Shown here: positions 21,407-32,500 of the stretch, piece after piece
Numbering within the stretch: the first letter of the stretch is position 1
How the letters are laid out: every line of letters begins with the position of its first letter
Assembly: GCA_001972305.1 (NCBI GenBank)
Contig: BDDD01002674.1
Coordinates: forward strand, 186,001 to 250,000
Direction: 5' to 3'
DNA length: 64,000 bases
Source of the DNA: Cephalotus follicularis
Lineage: Eukaryota > Streptophyta > Magnoliopsida > Oxalidales > Cephalotaceae
Translations under genes and position numbers: made by a program
The notes under the pieces: model-generated
Database searches by the model: none
What the model was told of the DNA's origin: nothing
Seen by the model: the letters and a program-made list of their open reading frames with translations, nothing else

Positions 21407-24104
21407 ACCATAAAGAGCTTCGAGTGTTTACATTTGTATAGCAGTGTGATAGGTAGTGTTATAATCAGCGACCACCGGTGAACAACGACTGGTAAAATGA
21501 CCAATTCTGATTAAAATAAAAAAAATGTTGATTGTAGTCCAAACAACTTTCTCAGTCATCATAAATAAATCGGTCTTGTTAAAGTGTCTGGATATCAACA
21601 GTAAAAATGTTATGTTTGAAGACCTGAATTCACAGATATGAAACGGTCAAAAAACATAAATGATTTTGTCGTTCTTGAACAAGGTAAAGAGTCTATTTTT
21701 CTTACACAAATAGTGATGACATGACAAGTGTAAAATTTGAGTATTAACAAGAAATTGTATGGAGCCCATCTTGGCCTCTTCCCGTCTCTGATCATCCTCT
21801 TGAATCAGGGCCGTGAGTCTCCCTTTCTTTGGGCAGTCGTTGGCCCAAATGCCGTGGGGAAAATTTTAGGGCGTGACAATGGAACCACTCCTTTTCAGCT
21901 TGTCTCCTCCTGGAAAAGAAGTTTAGGCGAGCTTGTCTGTGTAGAAGAAAAATCCTAAGAAGGAGCCCATTACACCGTACCAGGATATAGATAAGAAGTC
22001 CCCCTCTCAAGGAGAATCATTAGGTTGTCTATTGCGATTTTGGGTTGTTAAAATACCTGAATCCTCTTCTCGTCCTTTCTATATCCAAACGTAATAGCCA
22101 AAATGGTATAATCTAAGTGAAAGTTTTCCATTTGCAGAAAGGTTGTTAGGTAGCGTAATGATTTCCTTCATTTGTCTATTTCTTCTTATCAATCACGTTC
22201 ATATCGTGGCGCTTTTTGATATTGGTATCACTTGACATTAATTCACATCACTTGTTTTCACCATTATCTAGTGCTCTCAAGGTCACTACGCATATAAGCC
22301 ATCTTCATCCTTGCCTAATGGATGGCTGCATCTTTTGTGCGCCAGTTTCCCTTAATGTGGATCCCTATATATCGTCCAACATTTGTTTACGAACAAAAAG
22401 TGAACTTTTATTACTGTTAAAGATATCTCATTCATATCAGTTAACTATAAATTATTTCTTTAATATAAATATTACAAGATAACTCCTAATAAATACGTAA
22501 GATCTTGACATGACTCAAAGTTTTCTCACAAAAATCAACACAAACTCAAATCACTCTTATTGTTATTCAATATCCTAAGAACATTTTAAGATTTTAGAAA
22601 CTCCATCAAACGTTGTGGTTAATAGAAAAAATTCCCTAATTTTTTACCCATTAGACTTTAATTCTTGGACCTCATTCGTCCGCTATAAGCAATGGACTCA
22701 CACAGACCAAAAAAATAAAAAACTTAAGTCTATTTGTTTGTGATTATTAAAATGCTTATAATTGTTTATGTTAGATGAATCAATAAAAGATCTAATAACT
22801 GCATTTATTTGTGTTTGAAAATAAACACTAAATATCACTTATCATATTTTATTCAAAAAATATTATTTACAAGTAGATGTATTGATTAATTTTTTAGACA
22901 AAAATATCCTCATACTATTTTTAATATGACAGATCAACTACTGTTTTTTTTACATATTTTTTTATTCTTTATCAGACTATCACTATCTTTACGTTTTTAT
23001 GCATTATATAATTTAATTAATTTTATTATCGGATAAATTGTTAAAAATAAAAACAAATATAAATATGAAAAAAAAATTACTCATGATCATAAATAATATT
23101 ATTATATTTAATTTGATAATTTATATATAAAGTTAATAATACGTTTATGTTAAAACGAAATAAATAAACCATATTAATAGTTTACTCTAATTTTTATAAA
23201 ACAACATACATTTTAATAATTCAAAAAATCAAAATAAAAATTATGCATAGATCTTTCAATCGAATCAAACAATCTTATCTATTTCAGCATTAAGTTACTT
23301 TTCTTAATTATTCAGCATCAATCAGATATTTATCCAAATTCAATCATTTAACAAACTTTGACACCAAACAAAAATTGATGTATTAAAACCATTTTCTTTA
23401 CACACGATTAGTCATTTTAAGAAAGTTGAAGACCAAATGCAAACTCAAATATGATCAGGAAAATTTAATTAGCATACGTAAAGATGACAAAGAAAAGATG
23501 AACACTATTATTCGGCAACTACACTCATCTGCAAAAAAAAAACCCTCTTCTTGAATTAGAAGACCCTACTTTTGCTCCACAGAACGTGGCAAAGTCAAAT
23601 CAAGAGGCCGAAGGTCCCATCAGCCAACCTGCAGAATTGAAGGAACCCCTAACCTTGACCCGTTAAGCTCATATCACCCTGTTATGTAAAAGACTACAAG
23701 TTCCTTTTGGTTGAATTCTGACCCTTGTAAGCATAGGGGAAAATCCCGCCAAAGGTATGTGAATTCTTGAATTCATGAGGCCCTAGATTGCAAAAGCATC
23801 TAATGGTCCATAATTTATTTGAACATGCCCCCCAGAGTTCCTAAAGCTGTTCTCCACCTTATCTGTGTTTCAAGTTATACTCTCAGAAAATGGCAGCAAA
23901 TCACATGAATTCATGCTAATTGCTTTGGAAAGATATTCAGTGACTAAACCCTATATGACTACAACTCAGGAATCCTCTGTTTCTGCCTTTGGAAACATTA
24001 AATGGAACATTTGATGGTACAATTTCTAACATTGCTCCAAGTTTCAGATCTGATGCAACTTCACCGCCTAAATTTTTATGAGCATCAAACTTATAAAAAC
24101 TGAA
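21407..24104. other. intergenic, AT-rich, no gene
   Basis: Strongly AT-rich, especially 22480-23460. Short frames have no recognisable domains. The last few hundred bases probably include the 3' UTR of the PPR gene. Confidence 0.6.
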
Positions 24105-26126
24105 TCACCAGAAATCTCCACAAGAACAAAGTCCATTCTTAAAATGGTGGAAACGATTTAAGTCCCTTATTATGATCTCTCGTTGTACTAACTTAGAAAT
24201 TTTCTTTGCAGAATCATGACAACTGAAGCAGACACGATGATTCTTAGTAATACGAATTTTTTCTGCGGATTGTGTACTGATGAGCCCAAAAGAAAGCGCC
24301 AACATTTCACTGTGACCTATTTGAATGCACTCCCGCTCTTCATTCACATCATGGAGGAAAAAATCTGAATTAGGCTTATGTCCTTCATCTTCAATTTTCT
24401 TCATTAAACACTGTAACTCCCAATATATCCTCTCCGATCTTGGATGGGATACATCTCCTGTCCCAAACACATGAACTTTATTTTGAAACTCTATCCAACT
24501 GTAAGCTTTCTTAGGCTTCAAACCCATGTCTCTAATAGTTTCCCTTAAATTTTCAGCCATCTGCCATTTTGCATGGTCAGCATGCCAGTTTGACAGTAAC
24601 ACATAGTTCTCAGCATTTAGTGGTTCCAAATTGCAAAGTTGCTCTATGACTTGTTTACCTATTTTCACTTGCCGGTGGATCCTGCAACCATCTAGCAGGG
24701 CTCTCAGTACCTCCGCCTCCCTTTCACTCTTACGTTCCTCGATAAAAATCTTTGCCTCATCAAAGCGACCAGCACGAGCTAAAAGAGCAACCATTAGAGC
24801 ACAATGTGTGACCTTAGGTGTTCTAATACAGTTGAAATAATACCTTCCTTCCTCAACCCTGCGTGCGGTACAACAAGCATGGAGGACAGCCAAATACATG
24901 GATTGATCTATTTCTATGCTCGAGTCTTTGTCCATTTTGCAGAACAAATTGACTCCCAGCTCTCCTTGTCCATGTAAGCTGTGACCTAATATCATCATCG
25001 TCCAGGAAATAACATCTCTCTTCTTCATTTGTCCAAAAATTTCTGCAGCTGATTCTATAAATCCCGATTTGACATACATGTCCATAATAGCATTTTGGAC
25101 TGTAAGATTAAAGTCAACGCCATTTCTAAGCAAGTATCCGTGAATCTCTTTTCCATGCTTATGAGCTGCCATTCTTGCACAAGCTGGGAGAATACTTGAA
25201 AGAGAGAGGGAATCGGGTTTCTTTCCATCTCTAATTTTCTCCCTAAACAGTTTCAAACTCTCATTAAATCCCCCTTTCTTCACATACCCACGTATGATCT
25301 CCGTCCATGAAATAATATCCTTTGATGGCATTTGATCAAAAATTTCCCTAGCAATATCAATACTGCTGCAATCAATATACATTTTCAAAAGTGAATTGGA
25401 CACCAAAACATCAAACTCCAATCCACATTTCCTTGCAATCATATGAAGCCTTTTACCTTCTTTCAGTGATTTTAACATGGTACAAGCAGTTATGGCAGTT
25501 GCCAAAGCAACAGGGTCCATGGAACCATTCAAATCTTCTACCATTTGATTAAACAAGTGGATAGCCACATTGGGTTTGTCTTTTGTCAAGTACAACCTAG
25601 CAAGCATAGTCCAAGTGACTGAATTCCTAGCATGGGAAGGGGATTTATCAAAAATCAGTTTTGCACTATCAACACTATCAAGAAGGCCATACAATTCGAT
25701 TAAAGCACTAATTACATACTTATCAGAGGATAAGCCGAGCTTGAGAGCATGACCATGAAGTTGTTGCCCAAAAGGCAAGTCACCGGCATGGCGAGAAGCA
25801 GAGAGCACGCGAGGGAAGGTGTGCTTGTCAGGGCCTACACCACGGCAAAGCATTCGATTGTAAATAGATGCAACACCTTGAGGATCTCCATTGCTTAGAT
25901 GGGTCTGGATGAGCTTGTTCCAAGCAAAAGTATCTGATAGAGGAATTTCGTCGAGCACTCGGTGCTCAATAAGTCTCGATGGCACCATCAAGTTGGCGCA
26001 GCTTCGAGAAATACGAGGATGCTTGAAACTGTAATCGTGATTTTGTTGGGATTTGTTAATTGGTGGTAAATGGGCATTGGAGTTGAAGTAGTAACCCTGC
26101 ATATGTGGTGAAAAAAGCAGATCCAT
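24105..26126 (-). CDS. PPR protein, PLS class with DYW domain (673 aa)
   Basis: Intact single-exon gene. Residues 1-50 are a low-acid leader that may target an organelle. PPR motifs of the PLS type run from about 66 to 470 (for example NSVTWTMLARLYLTKDKPNVAIHLF and DIISWTEIIRGYVKKGGFNESLKLF). An E/E+ region follows, ending in KPKKAYSWIEFQNKVHVF at about 537-554. The C-terminal 95 residues are a DYW domain with the deaminase zinc signature H605-S-E607 and C633-x2-C636, the second metal site H660 and C667-S-C669, and the terminal tripeptide DFW in place of DYW. Proteins of this class bind single-stranded organellar RNA and guide C-to-U editing in mitochondria or chloroplasts; the target RNA cannot be told from sequence alone. 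Start chosen as the first ATG of the long frame. It is the only undamaged host-type gene in the window. Confidence 0.95.
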   Translation of the reverse strand: MDLLFSPHMQGYYFNSNAHLPPINKSQQNHDYSFKHPRISRSCANLMVPSRLIEHRVLDEIPLSDTFAWNKLIQTHLSNGDPQGVASIYNRMLCRGVGPDKHTFPRVLSASRHAGDLPFGQQLHGHALKLGLSSDKYVISALIELYGLLDSVDSAKLIFDKSPSHARNSVTWTMLARLYLTKDKPNVAIHLFNQMVEDLNGSMDPVALATAITACTMLKSLKEGKRLHMIARKCGLEFDVLVSNSLLKMYIDCSSIDIAREIFDQMPSKDIISWTEIIRGYVKKGGFNESLKLFREKIRDGKKPDSLSLSSILPACARMAAHKHGKEIHGYLLRNGVDFNLTVQNAIMDMYVKSGFIESAAEIFGQMKKRDVISWTMMILGHSLHGQGELGVNLFCKMDKDSSIEIDQSMYLAVLHACCTARRVEEGRYYFNCIRTPKVTHCALMVALLARAGRFDEAKIFIEERKSEREAEVLRALLDGCRIHRQVKIGKQVIEQLCNLEPLNAENYVLLSNWHADHAKWQMAENLRETIRDMGLKPKKAYSWIEFQNKVHVFGTGDVSHPRSERIYWELQCLMKKIEDEGHKPNSDFFLHDVNEERECIQIGHSEMLALSFGLISTQSAEKIRITKNHRVCFSCHDSAKKISKLVQREIIIRDLNRFHHFKNGLCSCGDFW

Positions 26127-26699
26127 TGGAGAAACTCTTCAATTCTTCTCATACGAGGTTTCTATAAGACATTGAAGTAGTTACAACCGAGAAAGATTGT
26201 TACATCATGCGTTATTATCATACGAGAATCGCGAATTAGAATATTTGATGGCTTTGTAGTGCCTGGATTGTATATTATTTATAGCAGTGATTTCTTATTA
26301 TTGGATTTGTCTATATAAATTAAAAAAATATTATTATTTATAATATATGAGCGATATAGTAAATATATAATATATGATATATTAATAAATTAGTGAAAAT
26401 AATAATAATTGTATCAATATTCTTTTTTACAATTCATTCCACTAATTATATGACATATCATATGTATTTGTTATACCACTTTATATGCTATAAATAGTAT
26501 TATTGATATAGAATAAAATAGATATCATAATCTTTTTGGCTACTTCTTTATATAATATAACATTATTTGTATTTATGCTTACTATTATTGCGTGATTCAT
26601 ACGTTATTGCGGGTTAACGCACGATATAAATTTCTCTCTATTATTTTACTTTGTATAATTACACCGAAGAAAATGTAAACAAATATTCACATCCATTTT

Positions 26700-26749
<50 letters not shown>

Positions 26750-27610
26750 CTAATAACGGTGATCAAAAATCATCAAAAATGTTTTGTTATTACATTGGGT
26801 TACAAATTTTTGTTATCATTTGTATTTATTGATCCACCAAAGATATAACTTATATTCAGTTTTGTTTTATTGGTACACTATCATTGACATCTCATGTTAT
26901 CACTATTTTTTATTTATTTTTTGATAAATATAGATGATTTCAGTCAACGATAATTAGATTAGTCAATTTTCAAACACCAACAAATATGATGTTACAAATA
27001 TAAATCGAACTAGGTTGATATTCATTCGCATTGAGCAAGACACAACAATACACCAAACTCGGACAAAGCCGATAAACCCTCGCATTAAGTAAGACACAAC
27101 AATGTACCTAACTAGAGACTGCAATCGAAGAAAGCACGATTGCTTAAATTCCTTGAGATATCCCCTGTCTGATATGACATTCTCCCTGACTAAAAATGAT
27201 CACAAAGATCTCGGTTAACATTTAATGCTCAACTGCAAACCCAACAGTACTACTCTACATCTTTTCGAGGAGTCTATATGAAGCACATGGGTCAACACGA
27301 GTGAAGTTCTGATTTTCTTAGGAATACAACCTCCATAATGATGCCAACAAGATAAAAGCAGATCTGTATCTAGACAAACGCCATCAGATCTGGTCTTTAA
27401 ATTACAAGATCAAATTGAAAAAACCGATAGAAAACAAAGATAATAGTAAGAGAACAAGAAGACAAACTGAAAAACCACACAAAACAAAAGAAAAACAAAA
27501 AAATAAAATTTTGTTTTGCATCGAGAGGCGTAGATATGTGCCTCGCAAGAGGTTAAATGGTGTGCGTATAGAGAAAGCTAGAAAGAGTTAAGAGCAAAAT
27601 TTTTAAGCCC
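26127..27610. other. intergenic, AT-rich, no gene
   Basis: Upstream flank of the PPR gene. 26280-26980 is extremely AT-rich. 27000-27610 is more balanced and looks like repeat-derived DNA, but no ends or coding blocks were recognised. Confidence 0.5.
26703..26747. repeat. (AT)n microsatellite
   Basis: About 22 uninterrupted AT units. Confidence 0.95.
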
Positions 27611-28997
27611 TGACCTGTGACACCTCGAACCAATAGGGGGTCCCGAGACATCACTAACGTCCGATTGATCACTTAATCCATGAGTTGGGTACCAATTAAA
27701 GCTTACTCCATACATCAAAAATTAATCCATACAAACTTAAAATTTTAATAATATATGCGTACGTCTATTCGAAACTTCTTAAACATTAATATTATACATT
27801 ACAAACCATCTTTCAAAACATATCATAATCCATATAAATTCATACATAACAATCATTACAAATCCTTATTGGTCATTACAATCCATACTATTCAATCTTA
27901 TTCAATACAAAAATATAAAACCTATAAGCAACATCCTTGCATCCATGATCAACCATCCAAGGTATCACTGTTCCTCGTGCCCATGACTACTGCCACTAGT
28001 TCTAAATCCATTTGTTCCTGAACACATATAGATGCCCCATTCCGAATGATGAGTCAGCCCAAAGGCCTCGCAGAAAGTCAACCCTATGCTGATAATATGA
28101 ACAGATATCACATTTTATCAATGCATATCATGACAATATGCATATACAATTACGATTAACGAATCCATATATATAGTCATCACGTACCAGCACATATATA
28201 GACAATTAACCTAATCATACACCCCATGTTCATTCATCTATCAAACAAATGGGCAGTTAACTAGAAATATACACCATCCCATACCAGCATATATAAGTAA
28301 TTAACCTAACAAACAATATTTGTAAGTCTAAACCCCATTTTCATAGACACATTTGGCTCTGGGTCTAGATATCTAGTTGCCTACCATAGATGGTAAGTCC
28401 AAATAGAACTAATCGCCTATATATAACCCATAGATACTCGACTAGTTACAAATTCACTCAAACAATCACATCATTCAGACAATCACTTTCAATAGCTCAC
28501 GTAAGTTACAAGTCCCCTTTTTCAAAGAGGCATTCGGCACTACGACGAGGACATAGCCTCATTTTCAAAGAGGCACTCAACTCTAGGTTAGTTATGTGGC
28601 TTTACTACTCTTCAGTATAACCCTCTCTAATGTGGCACACAACCCTAAGGTTATAATAGTCTAAATCCCCCTTTTTCAATGAGCCACTCAGCTCTAAGAC
28701 TAGAGAACAGTCGTCTATCGTTCTATTGATAGTAACTAATGTGGATCTCAGCTCCCTCTTTTCAGAGAGACACTCAGCTATGAGACGAGGAAATCTAATC
28801 TTCTTTTCAAAATGGCACTCGGCTCTAGGTTAATCACGAAACTCGACTAGACACTATTGTGAACACTACCTTTTACCAAGCCATACCATCTTTAGAAACC
28901 TGGGTAGAAACCCAATATCACTGTACACGGGCCTAGGAAAGGTTCTAGTAGAAAATCATTTAGAAAAAGTGCTTTGAAACAGTTACTAAAAACTATC

Positions 28998-30234
28998 TGT
29001 GACATCCGTGTCCTTGTACGGTCGGTGTCTGTGAGCCTACGAGGCTTCTGTCTGTCTGTCGGTCTGTTAATCTATTTTCTGGCATTCATGATATGCATCA
29101 TGGCATCATTTAAATTTTTACGATTTTATTCTGATGGTTTTCTGCACAAGAAATTAATTTGCTTTTTCGTAAATTAAATGATATTTTTCTGAAATGACTG
29201 CTGATTCGAAAAAATAGCCCAAGTGGTATGTCCTAAACATCCGATTTCTGTCCGTAACGGTTAATTCTGGGCAAAAACCCAGTCCGTTTTGAGTTGAATA
29301 TATTTGAGAAATTTCAATTTTTTGACATTTTCTTGGCCATTTCTCTCTCTCTCCCCGCTCTCTCTCTCCTCTCTCCCGTCTCTCTCTGCTGTCACCCTTT
29401 TTACTATAAGGTTTTATTTAATGGTTTGAATGTTTGAAACGTTTTTACGTTTTGTTTTCTGTATCTGAATGAATCTGAAATCTGTTTCTGTTCTGAAATC
29501 TGTTTAAGTTTTAATGTCTGAAACTTTCATTTACTGTTTTCAAAATGCTCGCACGGTTATAGTCATACTATGACACTATTTTCTGCTATATCTGTATACG
29601 ATGAGGAAAATGATTCCTCTATCTGTTTAAATCTTTTTAAATCTGTTTTTATGACGATGATATCTGAAATATGTTTTAATGACTCGGATGAGTCTCTGTA
29701 TTTTGAAATTCTGAATTCTGAAATTCTGTTTTCTGCTGAATCTGTTTAAATATGTTTAGATGCATGGCAGTCTCGGTATTGTATATATATGTATATGATG
29801 CCCATGAGAGGCTTGTCTACACGTGTATGACTTCTGCTGATGCTTGGACACGACGGTGTCCTTGTCACTATTTTCTGCTGGACGTTCGGCCCGACGGGGC
29901 CCAGGCGTCGACCTTACTTAGTAGACCCCATTGCATCTTTATATATTTTCATCTGTTTAAAACTCTGTTACTATTATATATATGAAAAATATGAGGATTT
30001 GAATCTATTTGAAAGAAATGGTCTGAAATGGTCTGGTTTTCTGATCTGGTTTTCTGCTGATTTCTGGAAATACCGGTTTTTAAATCGGTTTTGATTTTAT
30101 NTGAAGAGAATTTCTGTTATAAATGTATTTTCTGAATCTCTGTTCTGCTGAACCTACGAGGTGAGTCTCTGTTGGGAGGCTTGGCCTCGTAGCGGGCGCG
30201 ACGGATTCCAGCGGGTCTGGGTCCGGGCGTCACA
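28998..30234 (+). repeat. 5' LTR of family L
   Basis: 1237 bp. Contains one ambiguous base at 30101; the 3' LTR has A at the same place. Confidence 0.9.
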
Positions 30235-30235
30235 G

Positions 30236-30249
30236 TTTGGTATCAGAGC
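30236..30249 (+). other. primer-binding site of family L
   Basis: TTTGGTATCAGAGC, complementary to the initiator-Met tRNA 3' end, one base after the LTR. Confidence 0.85.
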
Positions 30250-31652
30250 TTTTGGTTTTTCAGATTCTCTATACTCATATGCATATCATGCATTTATGGT
30301 AGGCATTCAGTTCTGAGTTCTGGTATAAGTGTGGGTAGCATGCCTTGTGGTCGGGAAATCATCTTGTGGTAGAGTTTGAGTTTGGGCTAGACCCAAATGT
30401 TCTGATGTCTGAGATTTCTATTCTGGATTTCTCTGTCGCAACAGAGTTGTTGCTGGGGTGTCACACTCTATTCCCCTGTTCTGATATGGTAGATCTGAAA
30501 TGTCTGATAATGATCTGAAATTCTGATTTTGTTGCTGAAGTTATTGGCTGGTTATATCTAAGACTATAAAGATAGAGATTTGCAATTCTGAAATTTTGAG
30601 GTTCGAGTTTTAGTATGATTATCCATTTTGTGGTATTGTGATTAAGTCTCTGATGAGGTTTTGATCAGTGTCTGATTTTCTGTCTGATGGAGTTCCCTGT
30701 TAAGGGGGATATGTTTGGAGTCAATAGATTCTGAGGAAGGTGATGCTCTGTTGTGCAGTGAATATCGAGTAGTTGATCTGATTGATCCATCATTCTGGAA
30801 AGTTTTATGATTGTGTATCTTTTGTGAGTTGTGGTACGAGGAGATATGATGTGGAGTTCGTTGATAAACGTTTCTCGAGATAATGAGTATGGTTATTTGA
30901 ATAAGGTTAAATTGAAGTTTGAGATTCAATCTTTCTGCTTGATGGTTCACTACATGATTAGGGTATAAGATCTGTATTGTGGCATTGAGGTCTATAAGAA
31001 TGTTTTGTTTGCAGACTCTTCTGACTTGCTTTGAATTAAGTTAATGGTTGTTTATATGATCTGATTAGACTTGATGATAGGAAATGAGGATCTGTAAAGT
31101 AGTAATATGTTCGTAGGGTTCTCGATATGCCTATGTGATATCGATGACTACAATATGAGTTCTGCTGATTTGGTGGTTGTTTAGGATCCTTAGCATCTGT
31201 TTAAAGTTCTGATATAATTGAAATTTTTTATGTTGAATTGAAGTTCCTAGATGATGGAAATGCTACGAGTTCTAGTGATATATTATGAATCTGGTAACGT
31301 TGAGGATTATAGTATAATGTTTCTGATCAAATGTCTGTTAAGGATCTGTATCCGTGACTTAAAGTTTTGACGCGATCTGTTTATAAGATGAACTTGAGGT
31401 TTCTGATTGATAAAATCCTGCGAGTTAAGATACATTGTGAATTATGCTTGGAGAAAAACTTTTCTGGATCTGGTGTCAAAATCTGATAGTGATGTGTAAA
31501 TAGTTCTGATGTGCATAGAAGCGATTGTCGAAAGTTTTTGGTGATCTGATTTCTGTATTGTGGAAAAGTTACTATGAGTTCGATCTTCTGTTTTGTCAAC
31601 CTTTGGAGTTCTGCGAATTTCGAGGACGAAATTCTGTTAAGGGGGATATGTT
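30250..31652 (+). other. non-coding internal region of family L
   Basis: No long frame and no retroviral motif on either strand. A 21-bp polypurine-tract segment occurs twice, exactly: at 30697-30717 and at 31634-31654, the second one next to the 3' LTR. Confidence 0.75.
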
Positions 31653-32184
31653 TGTGACATCCGTGTCCTTGTACGGTCGGTGTCTGTGAGCCTACGAGGC
31701 TTCTGTCTGTCTGTCGGTCTGTTAATCTATTTTCTGGTATTCATGATATGCATCATGGCATCATTTAAATTTTTACGATTTTATTCTGATGGTTTTCTGC
31801 ACAAGAAATTAATTTGCCTTTTCGTAAATTAAATGATATTTTTCTGAAATGACTGCTGATTCGGAAAAATAGCCCAAGTGGTATGTCCTAAACATCCGAT
31901 TTCTGTCCGTAACGGTTAATTCTTGGCAAAAACCCAGTCCGTTTTGAGTTGAATATATTTGAAAGAAATGGTCTGAAATGGTCTGGTTTTCTGATCTGGT
32001 TTTCTGCTGATTTCTGGAAATACCGGTTTTTAAATCGGTTTTGATTTTATATGAAGAGAATTTCTGTTATAAATGTATTTTCTGAATCTCTGTTCTGCTG
32101 AACCTACGAGGTGAGTCTCTGTTGGGAGGCTTGGCCTCGTAGCGGGAGCGACGGATTCCAGCGGGTCTGGGTCCGGGCGTCACA
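31653..32184 (+). repeat. 3' LTR of family L, internally deleted
   Basis: 532 bp. Joins the equivalents of about 29308 and 30012 through shared TATTTGA, where the 5' LTR keeps about 705 bp more. Confidence 0.9.
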
Positions 32185-32191
32185 CTATCTG

Positions 32192-32500
32192 CCAAAGCGG
32201 CGACGACTTGGACTTAAGCATCGACGCTTAGTACCTAAGAGTCGTTGGTTAAGCTCCAAGTGTCGGCGCTTTGAGACGGAACTGAAAACATTTTTTGGAT
32301 AAATGTCTAAGCGGCGACGTTTAAGGTCTAAGCGGCGACGCTTAAGGACTAAGTGGCGACGCTTAAGGACTAAGCGTCATCGGTTAAGCTAAGCGCTGCC
32401 AGTAAGGCTAAGCGCCTTCGATTTAAAAACATTTTCTCTTTTGAAATCAAGCTAAGCAGCAACGCTTTAAGCATGACCATTGACGCTTAGACTCGTAAAA
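32192..32500. repeat. GTCGACGC / GGCGACGC word cluster (cluster 4)
   Basis: About ten words such as AAGCATCGACGCTTAG, TCTAAGCGGCGACGCTTAAG, CTAAGTGGCGACGCTTAAG and AGCAACGCTTTAAGC in about 310 bp of the family B 3' LTR. Confidence 0.8.

Larger units (their letters stand above)
28998..32184 (+). mobile_element. young non-autonomous LTR element (family L)
   Basis: 5' LTR 28998-30234 and 3' LTR 31653-32184 share TGTGACATCCGTGTCC...GGTCCGGGCGTCACA, with perfect TSD ctatc (28993-28997, 32185-32189). TTTGGTATCAGAGC follows the 5' LTR; GTTAAGGGGGATATG precedes the 3' LTR. The end of the internal region reads GAATTTCGAGGACGAAATTC, a conserved signature of Tekay/Del-type gypsy elements just before the polypurine tract. 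The 1.4 kb internal region has no gag or pol, so mobilisation would need proteins from a relative. LTRs differ at about five sites over 531 shared bases (about 1%), so insertion was recent. The 3' LTR lacks about 705 bp present in the 5' LTR. Confidence 0.92.

Noticed and set aside
24631..25752. Plus-strand frames opposite the PPR gene
   Set aside because: Shadows of the intact minus-strand gene.
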